Assembly (NCBI GenBank): GCA_017303905.1
Contig: JAFLBH010000001.1
Location: forward strand, 1,465,809-1,529,808
Source of the DNA: Bacteroidota bacterium
GTDB taxonomy: Bacteria; Bacteroidota; Bacteroidia; B-17B0; Aurantibacillaceae
DNA: 64,000 bases
Reading direction: 5' to 3'
How positions within the stretch are numbered: position 1 is the stretch's first letter; every line of letters starts with the position of its first letter. A program made the position numbers and the translations under genes. The notes under the pieces are model-generated. The model saw nothing but the letters and a program-made list of their open reading frames with translations. It was not told where the DNA came from and did no database searches. Below are positions 55,237 to 63,634 of the stretch, piece by piece.

Positions 55237-56178
55237 ATGCGTATAGTATTTATGGGTACTCCCGAATTCGCGGTACCTTGTTTGGATATATTAATTAGAA
55301 ATAATTACAATGTGGTGGCTGTGGTTACGGTGCCGGATAAACCTGCAGGGCGCGGACAACAACTTAGTGAGAGTGCGGTAAAGGTATACGCTAAGGAAAA
55401 AGGAATTAAAATTTTACAACCGCTTAAACTAAAAGATCCTGCTTTTATTGCAGAGTTAAAGGAACTAAAGCCCGATTTACAAATTGTTGTAGCTTTTAGA
55501 ATGTTGCCGGAAGAGGTTTGGAATATGCCTCCTTTGGGAACGTATAATTTACACGCATCTTTATTGCCAAAGTACAGAGGTGCTGCTCCAATAAATTGGG
55601 CTGTTATTAATGGAGAGAGCGAGAGCGGAGTCACCACATTTAAATTAAAGCATGAAATTGATACAGGAAATGTTTTGTTTCAGGAGAAGGTGCCATTATC
55701 CGACACTACAACAGCCGGTGAATTGCACGATACGTTAATGAAAGTGGGGAGCGAGTTGATTTTAAAAAGTGTAAAAGCGATTGAGAGTGGAAACTATGAA
55801 TTAAAGCCACAAAATGATGCTGTTGCCATACATGCGCCGAAAATTTTTAAAGACACTTGCAAAATCGACTGGACAAAAGAAGTGAAGTCGGTGTACAATT
55901 TAATTCGGGGGTTATCACCATATCCGGCCGCTTACACGGAATTTACGGATAGTAAAGGCACACTCACTTCTTTTAAATTATTTAAAACAACTGTAGAGGA
56001 GGGGGCAGTAAAAGAAACTAACGGTTCGCTGCTAACCGACAATAAAACATTTATTAAAATTGCCTCTAAGGGAGGTTATATAAATGTGAAGGAATTACAA
56101 CTGCAAGGAAAAAAAAGGATGAGTACCGAGGAATTTTTGCGTGGGTATAAATTTCCTGAAAACACATTGTGTAAGTAA
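55237..56178 (+). CDS. fmt: methionyl-tRNA formyltransferase
   Basis: 313 residues, standard length. It begins MRIVFMGTPEFAVPCL; the formyl-transfer residues N104, H106 (LHASLLPKYRGAAP) and D142 (EIDTGNV) are present with correct spacing. The C-terminal tRNA-binding domain follows (about 205-313). The enzyme formylates initiator Met-tRNA. The ORF is open 56 codons further upstream, but that region is antisense to the SLC13 gene. Confidence 0.96.
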   Translation: MRIVFMGTPEFAVPCLDILIRNNYNVVAVVTVPDKPAGRGQQLSESAVKVYAKEKGIKILQPLKLKDPAFIAELKELKPDLQIVVAFRMLPEEVWNMPPLGTYNLHASLLPKYRGAAPINWAVINGESESGVTTFKLKHEIDTGNVLFQEKVPLSDTTTAGELHDTLMKVGSELILKSVKAIESGNYELKPQNDAVAIHAPKIFKDTCKIDWTKEVKSVYNLIRGLSPYPAAYTEFTDSKGTLTSFKLFKTTVEEGAVKETNGSLLTDNKTFIKIASKGGYINVKELQLQGKKRMSTEEFLRGYKFPENTLCK

Positions 56179-56245
56179 GCATCTGCGTTTTTGCTTTACA
56201 AATTTCATTTCTTGTTTTGTTAAAAAAGGAATCTTCTGTATCCCG

Positions 56246-56269
56246 CGCTATCAGAGCGTTTCAGGCGCT
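56246..56269 (+). other. small GC-rich alternating hairpin between fmt and HU
   Basis: CGCT (56246-56249), AGCG (56255-56258) and CGCT (56266-56269) allow the middle element to pair with either side. It lies upstream of the HU promoter, so it would be in the fmt 3' end. No T-run follows. The function is unclear. Confidence 0.3.
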
Positions 56270-56328
56270 TGAATTATGAACAAAGACTTGATTTTTCAAC
56301 AAAAACCCTTGTTTCTAATCTTTGTCAC

Positions 56329-56358
56329 TTGATAAAAAGACTTCATCTTATAAATTTG
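56329..56358 (+). promoter_or_regulatory. promoter of the HU gene
   Basis: TTG (56329-56331), 19-base spacer, TAAATTTG (56351-56358): a good match. The HU start is 44 bases downstream, giving a leader of about 40 bases, longer than most here. Confidence 0.65.
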
Positions 56359-56402
56359 TTAGAGCAAAAACATTTATTGTTAAACCCATTAAAAAAATTA
56401 AA

Positions 56403-56681
56403 ATGAACAAAGCAGAATTAATTGATGCAATTGCAGCCAGTGCAAAATTATCAAAAGCAGATGCAGGTCGCGCATTAGATGCAACTATCGATTCAATCAA
56501 CAAAGCCTTAAAAAAAGGTGATCGTATTGGTTTAGTTGGTTTCGGATCTTTTTCAGTAGCAAAACGCGCTGCACGTACAGGTCGTAATCCTCAAACCGGA
56601 AAAGAAATTAAGATTGCCGCTAAGAAGGTGGTGAAATTTAAAGCAGGTGCTGAATTAGCTGGTAACGTAAACAAAAAATAA
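56403..56681 (+). CDS. hup: HU family DNA-binding protein
   Basis: 92 residues. The sequence [20 protein letters not shown], then [22 protein letters not shown] with the DNA-contacting arm, is standard HU/IHF. It bends DNA and organises the nucleoid. The longer open frame (from 56322) starts upstream of the promoter and is excluded. A terminator follows the gene. Confidence 0.96.
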   Translation: MNKAELIDAIAASAKLSKADAGRALDATIDSINKALKKGDRIGLVGFGSFSVAKRAARTGRNPQTGKEIKIAAKKVVKFKAGAELAGNVNKK

Positions 56682-56700
56682 GTTTAGTTTACAGAAAATA

Positions 56701-56730
56701 AAAAACCGAGATGTTAGTCTCGGTTTTTTT
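56701..56730 (+). terminator. intrinsic terminator after HU
   Basis: AAAAACCGAGA pairs with TCTCGGTTTTT around TGTTAG; a T-run follows. Confidence 0.9.
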
Positions 56731-56750
56731 ATTTTATGCGATAAATATAA

Positions 56751-57467
56751 TTATCTGTCATCCTCATCCATGTTATCAGAGAAGCCATAATCATCATCTC
56801 CTCCTTCTTCATTAAACTCATCTTCGCCTTCCTCGTCCTCAGTTTTTTCTTCACCTTCTTCGCCTTCCAAACTTTCTAAATCGTCTTCTTCAATACCTTC
56901 CGTATTTAAGGCTTTGTAAATTTCATTTTCTTCCACATCATCCTCTTCTTCTTTGGCTTTCTTTTTACCACCACCTAAAATCGCTGCTAATAATGCATCT
57001 TCTCCAGTAGGCTCTTCTTTAATAAGGGCTTGCTTGTATTGTTTAGGTTCTTTTCCAACCGATTTTACGCAAATAGGATATTTTGTTTTTGGATTTTCAA
57101 CATCAATTTTCATCAACTCGATCAAAAAACTCCATTGTACTTCCGGGTCAAAAATGTAGACAAATCGTTGATGCGGTTGCTCAATGAATTTTGCAATTTT
57201 GGTTTCCGACATCAGTTTTTTAGGATCCACTTTTTTGCGAATTTCTTCCGCATCAAGTTTTAAATCTTCTTTACGCAAAGTAATTTCCTGACCTTTTCGC
57301 CAGAAATCATCACTCACGAAAAATGAAGCCGCGTGTTTTTTATCAAACTTTATGGCATCCTGAATGGCATTGTGGAAGTCTTCAAATGTTTGCCCAGATT
57401 TAATTTCAATATCGCGGTACACGTCGTCGTTATCTTCGTATACAACTTTGAATTTATAAACAGCCAT
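56751..57467 (-). CDS. plasmid pRiA4b ORF-3/IS1096 TnpR-like protein with acidic tail
   Basis: 238 residues. Residues 1-150 match the pRiA4b ORF-3 family fold (MAVYKFKVVYEDNDDVYRDI, TFEDFHNAIQDAI, FFVSDDFWRKG, FVYIFDPEVQWSFLIEL). The remaining 85 residues are dominated by glutamate and aspartate (EEEDDVEENE, LEGEEGEEKTEDEEGEDEF). The family is often linked to transposons, but no transposase or IS end is near and base composition is normal, so this is a resident gene. Function unknown. It starts seven bases after the stop of the glycosyltransferase gene. Confidence 0.8.
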   Translation of the reverse strand: MAVYKFKVVYEDNDDVYRDIEIKSGQTFEDFHNAIQDAIKFDKKHAASFFVSDDFWRKGQEITLRKEDLKLDAEEIRKKVDPKKLMSETKIAKFIEQPHQRFVYIFDPEVQWSFLIELMKIDVENPKTKYPICVKSVGKEPKQYKQALIKEEPTGEDALLAAILGGGKKKAKEEEDDVEENEIYKALNTEGIEEDDLESLEGEEGEEKTEDEEGEDEFNEEGGDDDYGFSDNMDEDDR

Positions 57468-57474
57468 GTGGAAA

Positions 57475-58224
57475 TTATTTGTTGGATTTATAAATCTCCG
57501 ATTTCATAATACCAAGTCGGTTAAAGAAATGAACGAAAGATGTTCCGAGTACACCCATTCCGTATTTCATACTACGACTGAAATTAATGGAGCTGGCTTC
57601 CGGAAAATACTTAGTAGGACAGGTCACTTCTGCAATATCAAATCCGGCATAAAAAATCTGAGAAATCATTTGATTATCGAACACGAAATCATCCGAATTG
57701 GCATGGTAATTTATGGTAACCAATACTTCTTTAGAAAAGGCACGGTAACCTGTATGGTATTCTGATAATTTCTGATTAATTAATACGTTTTGACTGAAGG
57801 TTAAGAAACGGTTAAAGATGTATTTGTACATTGGCATACCGCCTTTTAATGCGCCTTTACCTAAAATACGGGAACCAAACGCAACAGGGTACAAATCGTT
57901 TGCAATCAGATACGTTAAACTCTGAATTAATTTTGGGGTATATTGGTAATCGGGATGTAACATCACCACAATATCAGCTCCTAAACTCAAAGCTTTATCA
58001 TAGCAAGTTTTTTGATTACCGCCATAACCTTTGTTTTTCTCATGGGAAATAACGTGTTTAATACCGATTTGACGCGCTACTTCTACAGTGTTATCCTTAC
58101 TGCAATCATCTACCAACACCACATCGTCAACAATGTCAAATGGTATTTCGTTATAAGTACGTTCAAGGGTTAAAGCTGCGTTATACGCAGGCAATACCAC
58201 CACTAATTTCTTGTTATTAATCAT
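57475..58224 (-). CDS. family 2 glycosyltransferase (dolichol-phosphate-mannose-synthase-like)
   Basis: 249 residues, a GT-A fold with no membrane tail. LVVVLPAYNAALTLERTYNEIP opens the nucleotide-sugar domain; VLVDDCSKDNT and the metal-binding MLHPDYQY (DxD-type position) follow, then GSRILGKGALKGGMP. It resembles the polyprenol-phosphate mannosyl- or glucosyltransferase group. It leads a two-gene unit with the acidic-tailed protein. Confidence 0.9.
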   Translation of the reverse strand: MINNKKLVVVLPAYNAALTLERTYNEIPFDIVDDVVLVDDCSKDNTVEVARQIGIKHVISHEKNKGYGGNQKTCYDKALSLGADIVVMLHPDYQYTPKLIQSLTYLIANDLYPVAFGSRILGKGALKGGMPMYKYIFNRFLTFSQNVLINQKLSEYHTGYRAFSKEVLVTINYHANSDDFVFDNQMISQIFYAGFDIAEVTCPTKYFPEASSINFSRSMKYGMGVLGTSFVHFFNRLGIMKSEIYKSNK

Positions 58225-58234
58225 AATATTTAAA

Positions 58235-58242
58235 CAAAAATA
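58235..58242 (-). promoter_or_regulatory. -7 box (TATTTTTG) for the glycosyltransferase unit
   Basis: TATTTTTG on the minus strand, ten bases before the ATG at 58224. No clear -33. Confidence 0.5.
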
Positions 58243-58306
58243 ACAATTTTGATTGATAAAAAGGGTATGTAAATTTTTAATTATCCTGTATCTTTAAGGC
58301 TTATAA

Positions 58307-59734
58307 GTGCCCCTAAAGAAATTACATACCCTGCTCATAAAGTCGTTTTTACCGCCTTTTGTAATTACCCTGTTTGTCAGCGTGTTTTTGTTTTTCCTTG
58401 TGCAAATTGTAATTACTTATCTCGACGATTTAATAGGTAAAGGCCTTTCTTTCTGGACGCTCACCCAGCTTTTTACTTATGCTTGGATAGCCATCATTCC
58501 GCAGTGTATTCCGCTTGCTGTTTTATTAGCATCCATTATGACATTTGGAAGTTTAGCTGAGAATTATGAATTAGCAGCTTTGAAATCAGCCGGATTGTCT
58601 TTATTCAAAATAATTAAACCGGTTTTTTATACTGTGGTTATTTTAGCGGCGCTCACTTTTGTGTTTAATAACTACATTTTACCCGTCGTTACCTGGAAAT
58701 CACAATCACTTTTATGGGATATTCGTCAGGCAAAACCAGCCATGAACATAAAGGAAGGAATTTTTTATAACAAGATTGAGGATTATAGTCTGCGTGTCGG
58801 GAAAAAGGGAAAGGATGGAAATAGTATTCAGGATGTTTTGATTTACGATCACACAGCAGGTATTGGAAATAATGTTCAATTGTATGCGGATAGCGGTTAC
58901 ATGAATATGAGTGCCGATACGAATTATTTAATCATAAAATTATTTAAAGGCAACCGTTACGAGGAAATTGAAAATAGGGAAGTGAGCAAGAAGGCAAAGC
59001 AATTCTCGCAACTTAATTTTAAAGAATTGGAAGTAAATATTGAGCTTACCGATTTTAAATTAAAACGTACCGATGAAAATTTATTTAAGCATCATTATGA
59101 AATGATGAATATTTGGCAAATTGATAACGAACTGGATACTATCAGAACTCAACTGGAAAGAAAGCGTACAAATTTAAATACGCAGGCAAAAAACTCTTTC
59201 TACTATCGCACATCTAATTTTATTAAGAAGCCTGTAGAAAAACCGGTAAACATTCGCAAATTTTATGGCAGTTTGAGTGCACCTGATTACAATCGCGCCA
59301 TAGAGAACGCTTTAAATCTTGCACGTAATTCGAGCGGATTTATTGATTCACTGAATGATGGAAGCAGAGATGATTTGTACCGTGAAGCGCAATTCGAAAT
59401 GGGTTGGCACGAAAAAATTAATGTTTGTTTCGCTTGTATCGTTTTGTTTTTTGTGGGCGCACCTCTAGGAGCGATTATTCGTAAAGGAGGAATGGGTCTG
59501 CCGGTTGTAATGGCGGTAATTTTCTTTCTTGCTTACTTTATTCTTACTGAAGCTTTCAAAGGATTAACCAGCGAAGGTATCGTGCATGCGTGGTTTGGTA
59601 TGTGGTTACCACTATTAATATTCCTTCCTTTAGGAGTCTTTTTAACCTATAAAGCCGCTACTGATTCGGCGTTGTTTGATATTGATGTGTATTTACAACC
59701 AATTAAAAAATTGTTTAAACGTAAAAGTTCCTGA
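58307..59734 (+). CDS. LptF/LptG-family permease
   Basis: 475 residues. Three membrane segments at the N-terminus, a periplasmic jellyroll of about 250 residues (about 120-370), and three at the C-terminus, the YjgP/YjgQ layout. LLIKSFLPPFVITLFVSVFLF and PQCIPLAVLLASIMTFG are typical. It forms the inner-membrane part of the lipopolysaccharide exporter with LptB. GTG start; its stop overlaps the next ATG by one base. A near-consensus -7 sequence (TATCTTTA, 58289-58296) precedes it. Confidence 0.92.
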   Translation: MPLKKLHTLLIKSFLPPFVITLFVSVFLFFLVQIVITYLDDLIGKGLSFWTLTQLFTYAWIAIIPQCIPLAVLLASIMTFGSLAENYELAALKSAGLSLFKIIKPVFYTVVILAALTFVFNNYILPVVTWKSQSLLWDIRQAKPAMNIKEGIFYNKIEDYSLRVGKKGKDGNSIQDVLIYDHTAGIGNNVQLYADSGYMNMSADTNYLIIKLFKGNRYEEIENREVSKKAKQFSQLNFKELEVNIELTDFKLKRTDENLFKHHYEMMNIWQIDNELDTIRTQLERKRTNLNTQAKNSFYYRTSNFIKKPVEKPVNIRKFYGSLSAPDYNRAIENALNLARNSSGFIDSLNDGSRDDLYREAQFEMGWHEKINVCFACIVLFFVGAPLGAIIRKGGMGLPVVMAVIFFLAYFILTEAFKGLTSEGIVHAWFGMWLPLLIFLPLGVFLTYKAATDSALFDIDVYLQPIKKLFKRKSS

Positions 59735-60939
59735 TGCGCGTACTTCAAATCTGTAATAAAGCTCCTTATCCGCCAAATGACGGAAGTTCCATTGCTATTT
59801 ACAATATGGGAGAGGGATTTATTGCCAATAATGTTGAATTACATGTATTAACCATTAATACAAAAAAGCATTTTAAACCCGACGATCAAATTCCAAGTGA
59901 TTACAAAGAAAAATCGCATTATCAATCTGTTTATCGCGACGCCAGCGTGACGCCATGGGGCGCATTTGCTAATTTGTTTTCTTCTCAATCATATTTTGTC
60001 TCACGTTTTTATTTCAACGCGTTTGAAAACTCTTTAATAGAAATTTTAAAGAAGAATGTTTTTGATATTATTCAATTAGAAGGTCTCTTTGTTGCTACCT
60101 ATATTTCGGTTATAAAAAAATACTCAAAAGCAAAAATTGTTTTACGTGCGCATAATGTGGAGTTTTTAATTTGGGAAAGACATTTGCTGCATGAAAAATC
60201 TGCACTAAAAAAGTGGTATTTGTCTTTACAAACCTCACGTTTAAAAAAGTTTGAACTCGAAGTGTTGCCGCAATTGGATGCTATTGTAACAATTACGGAT
60301 ATCGATAAAGATTTTTTTCTTGAACTTGGATTTAAGAAACCAATTTATACCTGCATTACAGGTGTAAACGTAAACTCATATAAGGAGAAAAAGTCAAACA
60401 ATAAAAAACCAAAGACTATTTTTCATTTTGCTTCTATGGATTGGATGCCAAATATGGAAGCGGTGGAATGGTTTCTTGAGAATTGCTGGGAGAAGGTACA
60501 TAAAACTGTGCCTGAAGCTAAATTAGTTTTGGCAGGAAGAGATATGCCGGAAAAATTCAGAAAATTGAATTTGCCCAATGTGATGGTGATTGAAAAGGTT
60601 GCAGACTCAAAAACATTTTACAATGAGCATGAAATCATGTTAGTGCCATTGTTGTCGGGTAGCGGATTAAGAATAAAAATAATTGAAGGTATGGCCTACG
60701 GAAAGCCAATTGTTTCCACTGCTATTGGTGCCGAAGGAATAAAGTATACTCACGGAAAAAATATTCTCATTGCAAATTCACCTTCCGAATTTTCAGAGGC
60801 TGTTATTGGGTTATTACAAAACGATGAGAAAAGAAAGCTTCTTGAAAATGAAGCGCAATTGCTGGCCGAGCAACAATTCGATAATAAGAAAGTAGTGGAG
60901 GGCTTGGTTCAGTTCTATAATTCGGAATTAAATGCATAG
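59734..60939 (+). CDS. family 4 glycosyltransferase
   Basis: 401 residues, GT-B fold. The N-terminal acceptor domain starts MRVLQICNKAPYPPNDGSS; the C-terminal donor domain has HFASMDWMPNMEAVEWF, LVLAGRDMPEKF and MLVPLLSGSGLRIKIIEGMAYGKPIV with the catalytic glutamate region. It transfers a sugar from a nucleotide donor in surface polysaccharide or LPS synthesis. TGATG junction with LptF/G. Confidence 0.92.
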   Translation: MRVLQICNKAPYPPNDGSSIAIYNMGEGFIANNVELHVLTINTKKHFKPDDQIPSDYKEKSHYQSVYRDASVTPWGAFANLFSSQSYFVSRFYFNAFENSLIEILKKNVFDIIQLEGLFVATYISVIKKYSKAKIVLRAHNVEFLIWERHLLHEKSALKKWYLSLQTSRLKKFELEVLPQLDAIVTITDIDKDFFLELGFKKPIYTCITGVNVNSYKEKKSNNKKPKTIFHFASMDWMPNMEAVEWFLENCWEKVHKTVPEAKLVLAGRDMPEKFRKLNLPNVMVIEKVADSKTFYNEHEIMLVPLLSGSGLRIKIIEGMAYGKPIVSTAIGAEGIKYTHGKNILIANSPSEFSEAVIGLLQNDEKRKLLENEAQLLAEQQFDNKKVVEGLVQFYNSELNA

Positions 60940-62098
60940 TGTTTGGCTCGTCATATTTGTTCTCTCTGTGTATTTAATTTTACACACTTATGCTATTTAT
61001 CCATTATGGCTATTGATTTTTTCTAAAAGAGAGAGTAACGAGAAACAGTTGTTTAAGTTGGATGAAGAGTTGCCTGAGGTGGCTATTTTAATGGCAGCTT
61101 ATAACGAAGAGAAAGTGATAGGAGATAAAATTGCATCTGTTTTCAAAACAAGTTATCCCTTACAGAAAATTCATTTCTATATTGGTTCTGATGCGTCTAC
61201 TGATAAAACAGATGAAATTATCCAGGAATGGCAAAGGAAATATCCTCAAATTAATTTAATACGTTTTGGCGGAAGAACAGGAAAGTCGGGTATTATCAAC
61301 GATTTATCAGATAAAGCGACGCAGGAAATTTTCATCCTAACAGATGCGAATGTTATTTTTAAAGAGGATACTATTTTCAATTTGATTCGTCATTTTAAAA
61401 ATGAAAGTGTGGCGCAGGTGGCGGCTAATATTATTAAGGTGTCGCCCAATAATAAAGGTATCGCGTCACAAGAGAAATCGTACATAGCCATCGAGAATAA
61501 AATAAAGCATCAGGAAAGTTTGCGTTGGAATGTGGTGATGGGAGCAGAGGGCGGTTGTTATGCGATTCGTAAAGTAAGTTTTTCAAAAGTGCCACCTAAA
61601 TTTTTCATGGATGACTTTTACATCACCATGAATGTAATTGAGCAAGGGAAACAAATTGTTTTTGATAAGGAAGCTGTTTGTAATGAAGATGTACCAACTA
61701 AATCAGCGGAAGAATTTAAAAGAAAGGTAAGAATCTCAATAGGCAATTTCCAAAATCTAATGCGATATAAATCTTTACTGCTTAGTTTTAACGGCATTTC
61801 CTTCGCGTTTTGGTCGCATAAAGTATTACGCTGGTTAACGCCGTTTTTACTCATCACAGCTTTTGTCAGCACTTATTTTCTGATGTTTCACGATGCTTAT
61901 TTTAAAATTTTATTCCTCTTACAATTATTCGGATTCGTAACACCGGTTCTGGATTGGTTATTGCGGATCAATATTCCTCTCATGCGGTTTGTCAGCCATT
62001 TTTATCTTATGAATCTTGCCCTGTTACGTGGCTTTATCATATATATGAAGGGTGTTGAAAGTAATGTGTGGCAACCTACAAAACGTGAAGTGAATTGA
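60932..62098 (+). CDS. family 2 glycosyltransferase, membrane-anchored
   Basis: 388 residues. One N-terminal membrane segment, a GT-A domain (VAILMAAYNEEKVIGDKI, IGSDASTDKTDEII, ILTDANVIF, MDDFYI, QxxRW-like SLRW), then two to three C-terminal membrane segments. Similar to processive polysaccharide synthases. Starts eight bases inside the preceding gene, and its TGA overlaps the TTG of the next. Confidence 0.9.
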   Translation: MHSVWLVIFVLSVYLILHTYAIYPLWLLIFSKRESNEKQLFKLDEELPEVAILMAAYNEEKVIGDKIASVFKTSYPLQKIHFYIGSDASTDKTDEIIQEWQRKYPQINLIRFGGRTGKSGIINDLSDKATQEIFILTDANVIFKEDTIFNLIRHFKNESVAQVAANIIKVSPNNKGIASQEKSYIAIENKIKHQESLRWNVVMGAEGGCYAIRKVSFSKVPPKFFMDDFYITMNVIEQGKQIVFDKEAVCNEDVPTKSAEEFKRKVRISIGNFQNLMRYKSLLLSFNGISFAFWSHKVLRWLTPFLLITAFVSTYFLMFHDAYFKILFLLQLFGFVTPVLDWLLRINIPLMRFVSHFYLMNLALLRGFIIYMKGVESNVWQPTKREVN

Positions 62099-63630
62099 GA
62101 GTATTCGTAAACATATTATTTTTCTTCGTCTTAATTTGCAGTTCTGCTTTGGCCCAGCAAAAGAAAAGCACGAAGCCTGCACCTGATAAGGCGAAACAAA
62201 TCGAAATTCGCCATGCCGGAGTGTTTCGATACGATAAAGGAATTAGCGCAAAGCGATTAATCGGGAATGTTATTTGTGCACATGAGGGCGCCGTGATGAA
62301 TTGCGATAGCGCTTACTTATACGATTCCAACAAACTCGAAGCATTTGGTCATATCTCCATTATCAAGGGCGACAGTATTTTTGTGTATGGTGATAAGCTG
62401 TATTATGATGGCGCCAGTAAATTGGCAACACTGGAGGGAAATGTGCGTTGCATTGAAAAAGACATGACGCTTACAACCCCGATCCTCACTTTTGATGTGA
62501 AGAATTCTATCGCGAACTATTATAACGGAGGTACTTTAGTGAATAAGGATAATACTTTGGTAAGTAAAAACGGACATTATTATTCGTCTTCAAAAACCGT
62601 GGCTTTTAAATACGATGTAGAACTTACAAATCCCGAGTACAAAATGAAGGGAGATACTCTGCTTTATAATACATCGAATAAGACTTCTTATTTTTTAGGT
62701 CCGAGTATTATTATTAGTAAGGATGATTATATCTATTGTGAGAACGGTTGGTATGATACGGAAAATGAAAAATCACAATTCAGTAAAAACGCGTTGTTGG
62801 TTACCAAGGAACAAAAGCTAACCGGTGATAGTTTAACCTACGATCGTAAATTGGGAATCGGTCGCGCGTTTAAAAACATTAAACTTATCGATACAACAAA
62901 CAAATCCGTGCTTTATGGCGATTACGCCGAATATCATGAAAAGGCTTCAAAGGCTTTAGTGACTAAGCGCGCTATGTACGTGCGTATGTTTGATAAAGAT
63001 TCTTTGTATTTAACGGCTGATACTTTATTTCATCAGGATATTGATTCGGTTAATAATTTGATTAAAGCTTACCATAAGGTGAAGTTTTACAAAAATGATT
63101 TGCAAGGAGTTTGCGACTCTTTAGCATACAGCACGGTAGATTCATTGATGCATATGTTTTATATGCCAATTGTGTGGGCGCAAAAAGGACAAGCCACGGC
63201 GAAGTTTATCGATGTCTGTGTTGGCAAGAACGGTATTCATAGTTTCTCTCTTACAACGAATGGTTTTGTGGTGCAGCAAGCTGATTCTTTAATCAATAAT
63301 GCATATAATCAAATAACAGGAAAGAACATTGTCGGGTATTTTAAAGACGATAGTATCCGAAAAATTACAGTGAAGGGTAACGCGCAGATTTTATATTATC
63401 CTAAAAATAAAACCAAACTGGTAGGTTTAAATAAATCACTATGCAGTGATATTGTTGTTTGGTTTAAGGAAGGCGATTTTGATAAGGTATCATTTATAAA
63501 AAAGCCGGAAAGTGTGACTACTCCAATGAAAGATGTGAATATCGATGAGGCGCGTTTAAAAGGTTTCAACTGGTTCGAATCAAGAAGACCTCTCTCAAAA
63601 TTTAGTCTGGTTCCCGATTTTAAGAATTAA
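62095..63630 (+). CDS. OstA/LptA-like protein with TTG start
   Basis: 511 residues with a signal peptide ending SALAQ. The long series of short beta-repeats (RLIGNVICAHEGAVMNCDSAYLYDS, LEAFGHISIIKGDSIFVYGDKLYYDG, ATLEGNVRCIEKDMTLTTP) is the OstA/LptA/LptD N-terminal beta-jellyroll pattern repeated several times, so it is larger than the usual LptA. It probably carries LPS across the periplasm. The TTG is the only possible start: an in-frame TGA lies three codons upstream, and no ATG or GTG precedes the signal peptide. Confidence 0.88.
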   Translation: MRVFVNILFFFVLICSSALAQQKKSTKPAPDKAKQIEIRHAGVFRYDKGISAKRLIGNVICAHEGAVMNCDSAYLYDSNKLEAFGHISIIKGDSIFVYGDKLYYDGASKLATLEGNVRCIEKDMTLTTPILTFDVKNSIANYYNGGTLVNKDNTLVSKNGHYYSSSKTVAFKYDVELTNPEYKMKGDTLLYNTSNKTSYFLGPSIIISKDDYIYCENGWYDTENEKSQFSKNALLVTKEQKLTGDSLTYDRKLGIGRAFKNIKLIDTTNKSVLYGDYAEYHEKASKALVTKRAMYVRMFDKDSLYLTADTLFHQDIDSVNNLIKAYHKVKFYKNDLQGVCDSLAYSTVDSLMHMFYMPIVWAQKGQATAKFIDVCVGKNGIHSFSLTTNGFVVQQADSLINNAYNQITGKNIVGYFKDDSIRKITVKGNAQILYYPKNKTKLVGLNKSLCSDIVVWFKEGDFDKVSFIKKPESVTTPMKDVNIDEARLKGFNWFESRRPLSKFSLVPDFKN

Positions 63631-63634
63631 TGCA

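Noticed and set aside
56246..56269. Alternating hairpins considered as a riboswitch or leader for HU
   Set aside because: They lie upstream of the HU promoter, the stems are only four bases, and no known riboswitch core is present.
56751..57467. Treating the TnpR-like gene as part of an insertion sequence
   Set aside because: No transposase, terminal inverted repeats or target duplications were seen around it.
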